The position numbers and the translations under genes are program-made. DNA of 6,869 nucleotides from JBAXBF01 sp034429745 (GTDB lineage: Bacteria > Chloroflexota > Anaerolineae > Anaerolineales > DRKV01): positions 1-6,869 of the forward strand of contig DAOUFY010000106.1 of assembly GCA_034429745.1 (NCBI GenBank), in the 5' to 3' direction. Shown here in pieces: positions 1 through 5,909 of this stretch. The notes below the pieces were generated by a model that ran no database searches, was not told the origin of the DNA, and saw only the letters and a program-made list of their open reading frames with translations. Each line of letters starts with the position of its first letter. Within the stretch, counting starts at the first letter, position 1.

Positions 1-226
1 AGTTCATCTCAGATAAATACTGCATGCTCTTTAAGGCATAAAATGATTTCATGCCTTTCCCAATAATACAAAATAAGCCTTCTTCAGCTTTATGAGAATA
101 TGCTTGATCAATAGCAAGGGCTATTTGTTTACCAATATCATCAACATTAAGGAAAAAGGATTTTTCATTATTCCTGATTTCGTTATCAATTATGTTTAAT
201 TCGTTAGATGAAAGTACGTTAATCAC
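1..226 (-). CDS. Partial protein of uncertain function, possibly YjeF N-terminal-like (5' end of gene only)
   Basis: An open frame of 75 codons without a stop begins at a GTG (226-224) and runs off the left edge, so only the N-terminus is visible. An AAGGAG ribosome site at 242-237 lies 10 bases before the GTG, which supports this start. The product opens with a polar helix (residues 7-22), then an amphipathic helix containing IGKQIALAID (31-40), then a hydrophobic strand ending in GKG (51-58), then another helix. This order, and the ungapped spacing from GKG to a later Leu, resembles the start of the NAD(P)H-hydrate epimerase (YjeF N) fold, where a helix with an AG..VA pattern is followed by a strand and GxGNNGGDG. 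Here residues 59-64 read MKSFYA instead of NNGGDG, so the ligand-binding motif would be lost. The open frame and ribosome site are seen directly; the family link is an inference from a short stretch. It is transcribed divergently from recA. Confidence 0.6.
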   Translation of the reverse strand, partial: MINVLSSNELNIIDNEIRNNEKSFFLNVDDIGKQIALAIDQAYSHKAEEGLFCIIGKGMKSFYALKSMQYLSEMN

Positions 227-236
227 AATAACTCAA

Positions 237-242
237 CTCCTT
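237..242 (-). promoter_or_regulatory. Ribosome binding site that decides the GTG start of the leftward gene
   Basis: The minus strand reads AAGGAG, a near-perfect Shine-Dalgarno sequence, 10 bases upstream of GTG at 226-224. No ATG lies in frame between the two, so GTG is the preferred start. Confidence 0.6.
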
Positions 243-257
243 ATTAATTTCATACAG

Positions 258-290
258 ATTATAATATAAATGTAAATAGATCGAGGTTAA
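258..290 (-). promoter_or_regulatory. Possible promoter of the leftward gene
   Basis: On the minus strand TTAACC (290-285) and TATATT (268-263) are separated by 16 bases. A consensus TATAAT overlaps just downstream at 263-258 but has no good -35 at normal spacing. The region is AT-rich, so a chance match is quite possible. Confidence 0.3.
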
Positions 291-302
291 TTTCTTTGAT
301 CC

Positions 303-331
303 TTGACCAAAAAGAACATATGTGCTACTAT
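303..331 (+). promoter_or_regulatory. recA promoter (-35 TTGACC, 17-bp spacer, extended -10 TACTAT)
   Basis: TTGACC at 303-308 and TACTAT at 326-331 are separated by exactly 17 bases. A TGC directly before the -10 makes it an extended -10 element. Transcription would start near 338-340, leaving a leader of about 20 bases that contains the recA ribosome site. This is the best sigma70/sigmaA-type promoter match in the window. Confidence 0.75.
314..325 (+). promoter_or_regulatory. LexA (SOS) box-like operator in the recA promoter
   Basis: GAACATATGTGC fits the Bacillus-type LexA/DinR box GAAC-N4-GTTC with a single mismatch in the right half (GTGC for GTTC). It lies in the spacer between the -35 and -10 hexamers, where a bound repressor would block RNA polymerase. 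recA is the classic SOS gene, so position and context both support the call. The match and placement are seen; binding by LexA is inferred. Confidence 0.65.
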
Positions 332-360
332 AAAATTACAATTTTAAATAGGGAGTTAAT

Positions 361-1455
361 ATGGCTAAAAAGACTGTTGATATGCAGCAAAATAATGTTC
401 CAATATTAGATCCTCGTCAATCGGCGATTGATAAGGCTATGAGCGAGATTACTAAGCGCTATGGAGAAGGCGCTGTCATGCGTTTAGGTGAAGCTCATCA
501 CTTAACAATTGAAGCAATATCCACGGGCAGTTTATCTTTAGATCTTGCATTAGGAATCGGAGGGTTACCGAGAGGTAGAATAACAGAAATATTTGGGCCT
601 GAATCCAGTGGAAAAACCACCATTTGTCAACATATTGTAGCAGAAGCGCAAAAAATTGGCGGTAATTGTGCATACATTGATATGGAACATGCTTTAGATC
701 CTTCTTATGCAGCGAAATGTGGAGTTGACGTCAATAAATTGATCATCTCTCAACCTGATACAGGAGAACAAGCTTTAGAAATAACGGAAACATTGGTCCG
801 TTCAGGAGCTATTGATGTGATAATCATCGACTCCGTTGCCGCTCTGGTACCGCGTGCGGAAATTGAAGGAGACATGGGAGATGCTTCGATGGGTATGCAA
901 GCTCGTTTGATGTCTCAAGCACTAAGAAAATTGTCTGGTGCAATAAAACAAACCAATACTTTAGTTGTTTTTACAAATCAATTGCGTCAGAAAATTGGAG
1001 TGATGTTCGGAAGTCCAGAAACGACAACAGGGGGAATGGCATTAAAATTTTACGCCTCTGTTCGATTGGATGTAAGACGGATTCAATCCATAAAACAAGG
1101 TGCCGAAATTATTGGAAATAGGACACGAGTTCGTGTAGTAAAAAATAAAGTTGCACCGCCGTTTCGTACCGCAGAATTTGATATCATGTATAACCAAGGA
1201 ATCTCAAAAGAAGGTGATTTAATTGATCTTGCTACTGAAATGGGAATAATTGAAAAAAGAGGTTCCTTCTATTCTTACGGTGATCTCAGATTGGCTCAAG
1301 GCCGGGAAAATGCTAAAGAAGTATTAGCTAAAAACACCGAGCTGTTCAATGAAATTGAAAAGGCAGTTCGTCAGAAGAGTCAGGAAGTACCTCTTCCATC
1401 CATAAAATCTGTTGATGAGGATGATTTTGCAGAGGCTGGGGCTGATTTGCTTTAA
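361..1455 (+). CDS. recA: RecA recombinase
   Basis: RecA is the ATP-dependent recombinase that coats single-stranded DNA, performs strand exchange and triggers LexA self-cleavage in the SOS response. The 364-residue product is close to full length for the family. Visible motifs are the Walker A GPESSGKTT (79-87), the catalytic glutamate in DMEHALDP (E109), the Walker B strand VIIIDSVAALVP (153-164), the MGMQARLMSQALRK segment (177-190) and the DNA-binding loop 2 region ending in PETTTGGMALKFYASVRLD (219-237). The C-terminal tail is acidic (VDEDDFAEAGADLL), as is usual for RecA. AGGGAG at 350-355 lies five bases before the ATG and supports the start. It has its own promoter with a LexA-like box and is followed by an intrinsic terminator, so it appears monocistronic. 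No recX is found next to it. No intein or frameshift is seen. Confidence 0.98.
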   Translation: MAKKTVDMQQNNVPILDPRQSAIDKAMSEITKRYGEGAVMRLGEAHHLTIEAISTGSLSLDLALGIGGLPRGRITEIFGPESSGKTTICQHIVAEAQKIGGNCAYIDMEHALDPSYAAKCGVDVNKLIISQPDTGEQALEITETLVRSGAIDVIIIDSVAALVPRAEIEGDMGDASMGMQARLMSQALRKLSGAIKQTNTLVVFTNQLRQKIGVMFGSPETTTGGMALKFYASVRLDVRRIQSIKQGAEIIGNRTRVRVVKNKVAPPFRTAEFDIMYNQGISKEGDLIDLATEMGIIEKRGSFYSYGDLRLAQGRENAKEVLAKNTELFNEIEKAVRQKSQEVPLPSIKSVDEDDFAEAGADLL

Positions 1456-1497
1456 TAAGTAAGATAGTGAGACATCTCTCCATATAAACCCGTTTTA

Positions 1498-1536
1498 CCA
1501 CTTTTGCCTCATGTGGAAAAGTGGATCTTTTTATTT
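1498..1536 (+). terminator. Intrinsic terminator of recA
   Basis: CCACTTTT (1498-1505) pairs perfectly with AAAAGTGG (1517-1524) in an 8-bp stem with an 11-base loop. A T-rich tract (1526-1536) follows at once. It lies 42 bases after the recA stop and separates recA from htpG. Confidence 0.8.
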
Positions 1537-1562
1537 GTAAATAAAATTTGATAAAATATAAT
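1535..1562 (+). promoter_or_regulatory. Likely promoter of the htpG operon
   Basis: A consensus -10 TATAAT at 1557-1562 is preceded at 16 bases by TTGTAA (1535-1540), a four-of-six match to TTGACA. It starts at the end of the recA terminator tract and would give a leader of about 40 bases before htpG. I see no CIRCE-type inverted repeat here, so control by HrcA is not supported. Confidence 0.55.
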
Positions 1563-1608
1563 CGTGTTTTTAACGAAATATTTTATGAAGGAAAGGTGTG
1601 TGATTTAG

Positions 1609-3534
1609 ATGACGGATCAGGTAATAAATCAAAATGGAAACTCTGAAAGTGTTTCTCAACCAATAAGTTTTAAAACCGAGATACGTCAATTATTAGATAT
1701 ATTGATACACTCACTTTACACTGAACGAGAAATATTTCTAAGAGAACTTGTGTCCAATGCATCGGATGCTTTAAACCAAATGCGCATTATTATGCTAACA
1801 GAAAGAAATGTGCTTGATTCGCCTAATGAGTTAGCTATCAAGATCACCATAGACGAAAAAGAAAAGCTACTTATCATATCTGATAATGGGATAGGCATGT
1901 CATATAAGGAGCTTGATGAAAACCTTGGCACTATAGCCCATTCAGGTGCAAAAGCGTTTATAAATGCATACCAAACTATGAATCTTCAAGGAGTGCAAGC
2001 TCCGACTTCAGATATTATTGGACAATTTGGGGTGGGTTTCTATTCGGTTTTCATGGTTGCAGAATGGGTTAAAGTTATTTCACGATCTTACAGAATTGAT
2101 GAACAAGCAGCTTCTTGGTTCTCTTCAGGGGGTGAGACATACACTTTATCATATGCTGATAAGGCTGATAGAGGCACCACAATTCAAATAAAATTAAAAG
2201 AAGACGCAGAAGAATTCCTTCAAGTTCAGCGGATAAAAAGTATTATTAAAAAGCATTCAGATTATATTGCATTCCCAATTTATGTTGGTGATGATAAAGA
2301 ACCAACGAACCATGTTACTGCACTTTGGCGACAATCACCACGAGATGTTAAACAAGAAGATATTGATGAGTTTTACAAGCAATTAACCTACGATATCGAA
2401 AAGCCTCTACTTCACGTTCATTTGCACACAGATGCGCCGGTTCAGGTTCATGCGCTTTTATTTGTTCCATCAAAAGCTGAAAGATTTATTTTGTCTATAA
2501 GAAAAGAAGAAGGATTAAAGCTTTATGCTCGAAAGGTACTTATCCAAGAATATTGCAAAGAGCTTCTTCCAGATTACATGCGATTTATTCAAGGAGTTGT
2601 GGATTCAGAAGATTTACCATTAAATGTATCGCGGGAAAACATACAATCCAATCAACTTATAGGCAAATTGAGAAAGGTTATAACGGGTAGATTGATTAGT
2701 GCGCTTAAGGAATTTTCTATAAAAAACCCGGAAGACTATAAAAAGTTTTGGGAAGAATTTGGTAAATTTATAAAAGAAGGAGTTGCAACTACCCAAGATT
2801 CCCAGGAAAGGGAAAGTTTATATCCTTTGTTGAGATTTAAAACTTCTAAATTTTACAATCAATGGAATTCTCTTAATGAAGTTATCAGTCGGTTAAAAGC
2901 CGGCCAGAAAAGTATATATTATTTATTGGGCGATGATGTTGATGTGATGAGATTTAGTCCTCACTTGGAGTACTTCAACAAAGAAGGTTTTGAAGTATTA
3001 TTGCTTTCTGATCCTATAGACTCTTTTATGCTCATGGGATTAAACTCATATGAAGGATTTCCTCTTGAAAATTGTGCGACATGCAAGGTTTCTCCATTAG
3101 AAGAAAAGGAAGATCAAAAAGGAGAAACAACCGCAGCTGAAAAAGAAAGGAATACAGCTATCCTTCAATATATTAAAGATCGCCTTAAAGATAAAGTTGT
3201 CGATGTAAGAGCGTCAGATAGATTGGTAGAGTCGATAGCTAGGCTAACCGATCCTGAAGGATCTATCGGACAGGAATGGCAACGTGTATATCGTTATCTA
3301 GGTAGAAGTGTAGAAGCACCGAAAAAAGTGCTTGAAGTGAACTTATCTCACCCAATAATTAAATATTTAGATAATTACCAGACAAAACCCGATCTATATA
3401 ATACGATTATAGACTTGATTTATGAAAATGCTTTGCTGATGGAAGGATTGCATCCTAACCCACCAATGATTATTCCAATGATTGAGAAAGTGATGTTGTC
3501 TGCATTGGCTAATAAAGAAAAGGAGAGTGAATAA
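1609..3534 (+). CDS. htpG: HtpG, bacterial Hsp90 molecular chaperone
   Basis: HtpG is an ATP-driven dimeric cytosolic chaperone that remodels client proteins, often with DnaK. The 641-residue length matches bacterial Hsp90. The N-terminal GHKL ATPase domain (about 20-235) shows the LRELVSNASDAL box with catalytic E46 and Mg-binding N50, DNGIGM (92-97), GTIAHSGAKAF (107-117), GQFGVGFYS (138-146) and GTTIQIKL (189-196). The middle domain (about 240-500) has the WRQSPRDV start and LPLNVSREN (336-344) with the ATP-sensing arginine R342. The C-terminal dimerisation domain ends with NPPMIIPMIEKVML. The ATG follows an AAGGAAAGGTG ribosome site (1588-1598), and an in-frame TAG directly before the ATG rules out a longer form. 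It is first in a tight operon, overlapping the SPFH gene by one base. A Cys-x-x-Cys pair (489/492) lies in a loop between the middle and C-terminal domains. Confidence 0.97.
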   Translation: MTDQVINQNGNSESVSQPISFKTEIRQLLDILIHSLYTEREIFLRELVSNASDALNQMRIIMLTERNVLDSPNELAIKITIDEKEKLLIISDNGIGMSYKELDENLGTIAHSGAKAFINAYQTMNLQGVQAPTSDIIGQFGVGFYSVFMVAEWVKVISRSYRIDEQAASWFSSGGETYTLSYADKADRGTTIQIKLKEDAEEFLQVQRIKSIIKKHSDYIAFPIYVGDDKEPTNHVTALWRQSPRDVKQEDIDEFYKQLTYDIEKPLLHVHLHTDAPVQVHALLFVPSKAERFILSIRKEEGLKLYARKVLIQEYCKELLPDYMRFIQGVVDSEDLPLNVSRENIQSNQLIGKLRKVITGRLISALKEFSIKNPEDYKKFWEEFGKFIKEGVATTQDSQERESLYPLLRFKTSKFYNQWNSLNEVISRLKAGQKSIYYLLGDDVDVMRFSPHLEYFNKEGFEVLLLSDPIDSFMLMGLNSYEGFPLENCATCKVSPLEEKEDQKGETTAAEKERNTAILQYIKDRLKDKVVDVRASDRLVESIARLTDPEGSIGQEWQRVYRYLGRSVEAPKKVLEVNLSHPIIKYLDNYQTKPDLYNTIIDLIYENALLMEGLHPNPPMIIPMIEKVMLSALANKEKESE

Positions 3535-4646
3535 TGAACGTAGCGAATTTAATTCAGATTGTTGCTGGATTATCTTGGTTAATTTTTGTTGGAATGCTTT
3601 TTATTGCAGGGATATCAGCTTCGCGTGGCAGACCTATAAGAAATGCAATTACACTAATCATTGGTTTAGGTGTTCTCTCCATAATTCTATCAACAATTGG
3701 AGCTGGTTTGGTTTTTGTTAAACCAGAAGAAAGGGGAATGGTGATTTCAGCCCTTGATCCTAAAGGATATAGAGATCAAGCACTTACACCTGGATTGCGT
3801 TGGATAGTTCCATATTTTGAATCAGTTAAGTATTATAACATCTCAAGGCAAACATACACGATGTCTATCGCAAGTCGTGAAGGACAAGTTGAGGGTGATG
3901 ATTCCATTTCTGCAAGAACATCGGATGGACAAGAGGTTTTTGTGGACGCTTCGGTGATATTTTCCATTGATCCCGACAGAGTGCCACAAGTCCATATTGA
4001 ATGGCAGGATCGTTATTCTACAGATTTAGTCAGACCATTAGCTCGGGGAGTGATTCGCGATACTATCTCGCAATACAGAGTTGACCAAGTCTATAGTACA
4101 AAACGCAATGAGGTGGCAGAAAAAATAAGGGAATTAATGGCTGAAAAAATGCAGAAAAACGGTTTGCTGCTTCATGATTTTCTTTTACGGAATATCACTT
4201 TTTCACCAGAATATGCGGCTTCTGTCGAGCAAAAGCAAATTGCTGAACAACGAGCTCAACAAGCGAAGTTTATCGTTGAACAAAAGCGTCAAGAAGCAGA
4301 GCAAGCTAGACAAATAGCTCAAGGAAAAGCAGATGCGGCGGTTATTGAGGCAGAGGGGCAAGCTAAATCTCGTCTTATCCAAGCCAAAGCTGAAGCTGAT
4401 TCCTTAAAGCTAATTGGAGAAGCTATAAAAAGCCAGCCGGAATTGATAACGTATCAATATGTAACCAATCTTGCACCGGGTGTTCAAGTGATGTTGGTCC
4501 CCAATGATAATCCGTTTTTATTGCCTTTACCATCTCTTATTAAACCAACTCCTACAAAAGAAGGTACAAACGATACAAGTGTGCAACCTACACCTGCTCA
4601 ACCGGAAATACAAGAAATTTCACCTACTCCAACGATTACTCCTTAA
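3534..4646 (+). CDS. SPFH/prohibitin (band 7) family membrane protein
   Basis: SPFH proteins form large membrane-bound rings that organise lipid domains and often hold or regulate proteases. The 370-residue product has two N-terminal membrane helices (about 6-29 and 38-62). An SPFH domain follows (about 63-225), with VKPEERGMV, TPGLRWIVPYFESV, the SxDGQEVFVDASVIFSID core and an RPLARGVIRDTIS helix. Next comes a long coiled coil rich in Ala, Glu, Gln and Lys (about 226-295). A segment with LITYQYVTNLAPGVQVMLVP (304-323) and a low-complexity Pro/Thr tail (337-370, ending PTPTITP) complete it. The ATG overlaps the htpG stop (TAATG) and AAGGAG lies eight bases upstream, so translation is probably coupled. 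The loop between the helices carries three arginines and the positive-inside rule would place it in the cytoplasm, so the SPFH domain would face outward as in HflK/HflC. It resembles prohibitin more than flotillin. Substrates and partners are unknown. Confidence 0.88.
   Translation: MNVANLIQIVAGLSWLIFVGMLFIAGISASRGRPIRNAITLIIGLGVLSIILSTIGAGLVFVKPEERGMVISALDPKGYRDQALTPGLRWIVPYFESVKYYNISRQTYTMSIASREGQVEGDDSISARTSDGQEVFVDASVIFSIDPDRVPQVHIEWQDRYSTDLVRPLARGVIRDTISQYRVDQVYSTKRNEVAEKIRELMAEKMQKNGLLLHDFLLRNITFSPEYAASVEQKQIAEQRAQQAKFIVEQKRQEAEQARQIAQGKADAAVIEAEGQAKSRLIQAKAEADSLKLIGEAIKSQPELITYQYVTNLAPGVQVMLVPNDNPFLLPLPSLIKPTPTKEGTNDTSVQPTPAQPEIQEISPTPTITP
4542..4643 (+). other. Low-complexity Pro/Thr tail of the SPFH protein
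   Basis: Residues 337-370 are rich in Pro, Thr, Gln and Glu with repeated PTPT/PTPA/PTPTITP units and no predicted structure. Similar tails occur on many Chloroflexota surface proteins, which is one reason for the tentative taxon. Such a tail could act as an extended tether or spacer. Confidence 0.7.
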
Positions 4647-4661
4647 AGAAAGTCATGAAGT

Positions 4662-5366
4662 ATGAAAAAAATTGCCTTTAAGGTACTGACTTTTTTAATC
4701 CCGATAGTACTACTTATTGCATGCGAGTTGCCGGCATCTTTGAGAGAACCTACAATAAATGACGCAATAGAAAGTGTAGCAACCCAATTGAATAGCGAAA
4801 ACATCGCTCAAACCGTTCAAGGTCTTGCTACAACTTTTCCCGATAAGGAATTATTTGCAACGGCATCTTCCTTCATAGAACCTGAGGAAGATAAATTGGT
4901 AGCTACTATAGAAGCATTTTCTGCTCGCGAAGGGAGTGAATTAAAATCAACACTAGAATCTTTTTCATCCACAGAAGGGCAACAAATTCTTAATACTATC
5001 CAAGCAATGGTTAAGAATGAGCAATTGCCAGCTACGCTTGAAGCTTATTTGGATGAAATAAAAGAGCCATTTATAGGTGATCTTCCAGAGGATATACCGA
5101 TCGTTGATAGTCGCAAAGTTAACAAGTTATTTAAAACACCGACGTTAATCACCTATTCCACTTCTTTTTCTTATGATGAGGTCATAACATTTTATCGAAA
5201 AGTGATGCCAAGTTATGGATGGAATAAAATAGAACGTGGCACAACAGAGCTTGATGAAATAACTGTATTAAAATTTAGTAAAGAAAAGAAAGAAGCAACC
5301 ATTTCAATATATAAAAACATTTTAGGAGAAAGGACGATTGTAATTATTTCTATATCAAAAACATAG
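4662..5366 (+). CDS. Predicted lipoprotein with 15-residue helical repeats and a C-terminal alpha/beta domain
   Basis: I do not recognise a named family. The 234-residue product starts with a lipoprotein signal: MKK, a hydrophobic stretch (8-20) and the lipobox LIAC, with C21 as the lipidation site. Residues 32-129 contain seven degenerate units of the form [LI]xxTxxxF/L/M/Y at 32, 48, 64, 79, 94, 109 and 122, mostly 15-16 residues apart, suggesting tandem amphipathic helices. The C-terminal part (about 138-234) reads LPEDIPIVDSRKV, then a strand ending YSTSFSYDEVITFYRKVMPSYGW, then strands with LKFSKEKKEATISIYKN and TIVIISIS. This looks like the small domains in Chloroflexota lipoproteins where a helix ends in FYxxxMxxxGW. 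It follows the SPFH gene by 15 bases with only a weak ribosome site (AAAGAAAG, about 4645-4652), so it is probably co-transcribed and perhaps translationally coupled. Shared location outside the membrane suggests a role alongside the SPFH protein (inference). Confidence 0.85.
   Translation: MKKIAFKVLTFLIPIVLLIACELPASLREPTINDAIESVATQLNSENIAQTVQGLATTFPDKELFATASSFIEPEEDKLVATIEAFSAREGSELKSTLESFSSTEGQQILNTIQAMVKNEQLPATLEAYLDEIKEPFIGDLPEDIPIVDSRKVNKLFKTPTLITYSTSFSYDEVITFYRKVMPSYGWNKIERGTTELDEITVLKFSKEKKEATISIYKNILGERTIVIISISKT
4755..5048 (+). repeat. Degenerate protein-level tandem repeat (about 15 codons per unit, 7 units) in the lipoprotein
   Basis: Units start at INDAIESV (32), IAQTVQGL (48), LFATASSF (64), LVATIEAF (79), LKSTLESF (94), ILNTIQAM (109) and LPATLEAY (122). 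Spacings are 16, 16, 15, 15, 15 and 13 residues. The repeat is visible in protein but has largely drifted apart in DNA, so it is old rather than a recent expansion. Confidence 0.6.
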
Positions 5367-5368
5367 AT

Positions 5369-5384
5369 GGGCTGAATGCAGCTT
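5369..5384. terminator. Weak hairpin in the convergent gap
   Basis: GCTG (5371-5374) and CAGC (5379-5382) form a 4-bp stem with a 4-base loop, extendable by G-U pairs on one strand. On the minus strand a T run follows only about nine bases later, within the lipoprotein end. It might help end HIT transcription, but the support is thin. Confidence 0.25.
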
Positions 5385-5878
5385 TAAGTGGAAACTTGTT
5401 TCCATGCTTTTTGTATCCGATAATATGTGTCCTCGAGAGATTCGGGCAATACTCTTACATCACCAATGGTTGACATGAAGTTTGTGTCGCCATTCCAGCG
5501 TGGAACTATATGGAGATGAATATGCTCAGCAATGCCTGCCCCAGCTGCTTTCCCTATATTGATACCTGCATTGAATCCTTCTGGATGGTATGTATTATCT
5601 AAAACTTCCATAGCCAGAGTTGTAATTTCGATCAACTCATATCTTGTTGATTGTGATAATAATTTCAAAGAATCTGTGTGCTGGTAAGGAACAATCATCA
5701 GATGACCAGAGGTATAGGGATAGCGATTGAGAATAACGAAAACATTTTTCCCCCGATAGATAATTTGATTTTCTGGGCCATCTTCATGTTTGATTGCTTC
5801 ACAAAATACACAATGCTGAGAATGATTAGCACTTCTTTCAATATATTCCATCCGCCATGGAGACCATAGATGTTTCAT
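5384..5878 (-). CDS. HIT-family nucleotide hydrolase/phosphorylase (Ap4A phosphorylase-like)
   Basis: HIT proteins act on nucleotide phosphoesters such as Ap4A or AMP-linked substrates through a covalent nucleotidyl-histidine. The 164-residue product carries the histidine triad HIHLHIV at 119-125, with H121 the expected nucleophile. The pattern LWSPWRMEYI at the start, CVFC (C23, C26), SGHLMIVPYQH (57-67), FNAGINIGKAAGAGIAEH (102-119) and VPRWNGDTNFM (125-135) matches the longer HIT subgroup that includes mycobacterial Ap4A phosphorylase rather than the short HINT proteins. The two cysteines may bind zinc with a histidine, as in related proteins. AAGGAA (5893-5888) lies nine bases before the ATG. 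It converges on the lipoprotein gene (17-bp gap) and diverges from xseA (31 bp between starts). The exact substrate cannot be read from sequence. Confidence 0.93.
   Translation of the reverse strand: MKHLWSPWRMEYIERSANHSQHCVFCEAIKHEDGPENQIIYRGKNVFVILNRYPYTSGHLMIVPYQHTDSLKLLSQSTRYELIEITTLAMEVLDNTYHPEGFNAGINIGKAAGAGIAEHIHLHIVPRWNGDTNFMSTIGDVRVLPESLEDTYYRIQKAWKQVST
5387..5412 (+). terminator. Intrinsic terminator of the htpG-SPFH-lipoprotein operon, inside the HIT coding end
   Basis: TGGAAAC (5389-5395) and GTTTCCA (5398-5404) form a perfect inverted repeat, giving a 6-7 bp hairpin, followed by GCTTTTTG (5406-5413). It lies about 22 bases past the lipoprotein stop. On the minus strand the same bases encode the last residues of the HIT protein. 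The T tract is short and one base late, so strength is uncertain. Confidence 0.5.
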
Positions 5879-5909
5879 TTCAGTGTATTCCTTATTTCTT
5901 AGGATTTTT
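5879..5909. promoter_or_regulatory. 31-bp divergent intergenic region between HIT and xseA
   Basis: This short gap holds both ribosome sites: AAGGAA for HIT (minus, 5893-5888) and AGGA for xseA (plus, 5901-5904, five bases before ATG). There is no room for two full promoters, so at least one must lie within the neighbouring gene's 5' coding region. I could not identify a convincing -35/-10 pair for either direction. Confidence 0.5.

Noticed and set aside
476..673. Open frame on the minus strand inside recA
   Set aside because: It lies wholly within the conserved RecA ATPase core, has no recognisable motif and no ribosome site of note; it is a shadow of recA.
1537..1608. CIRCE/HrcA operator before htpG
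   Set aside because: No TTAGCACTC-N9-GAGTGCTAA-like inverted repeat is present in the leader.
1716..1931. Open frame on the minus strand inside htpG
   Set aside because: It overlaps the conserved Hsp90 ATP-binding region and its Ser-rich product is what reverse-reading that region gives.
3527..3721. Small plus-strand frame across the htpG/SPFH junction
   Set aside because: It is out of frame with the SPFH gene, which has a proper ribosome site and membrane helices over the same bases; the Trp/Asn/Cys-rich product looks like a frame shadow.
5678..5869. Plus-strand frame inside the HIT gene
   Set aside because: It is antisense to the conserved HIT N-terminal half and shows no family features.
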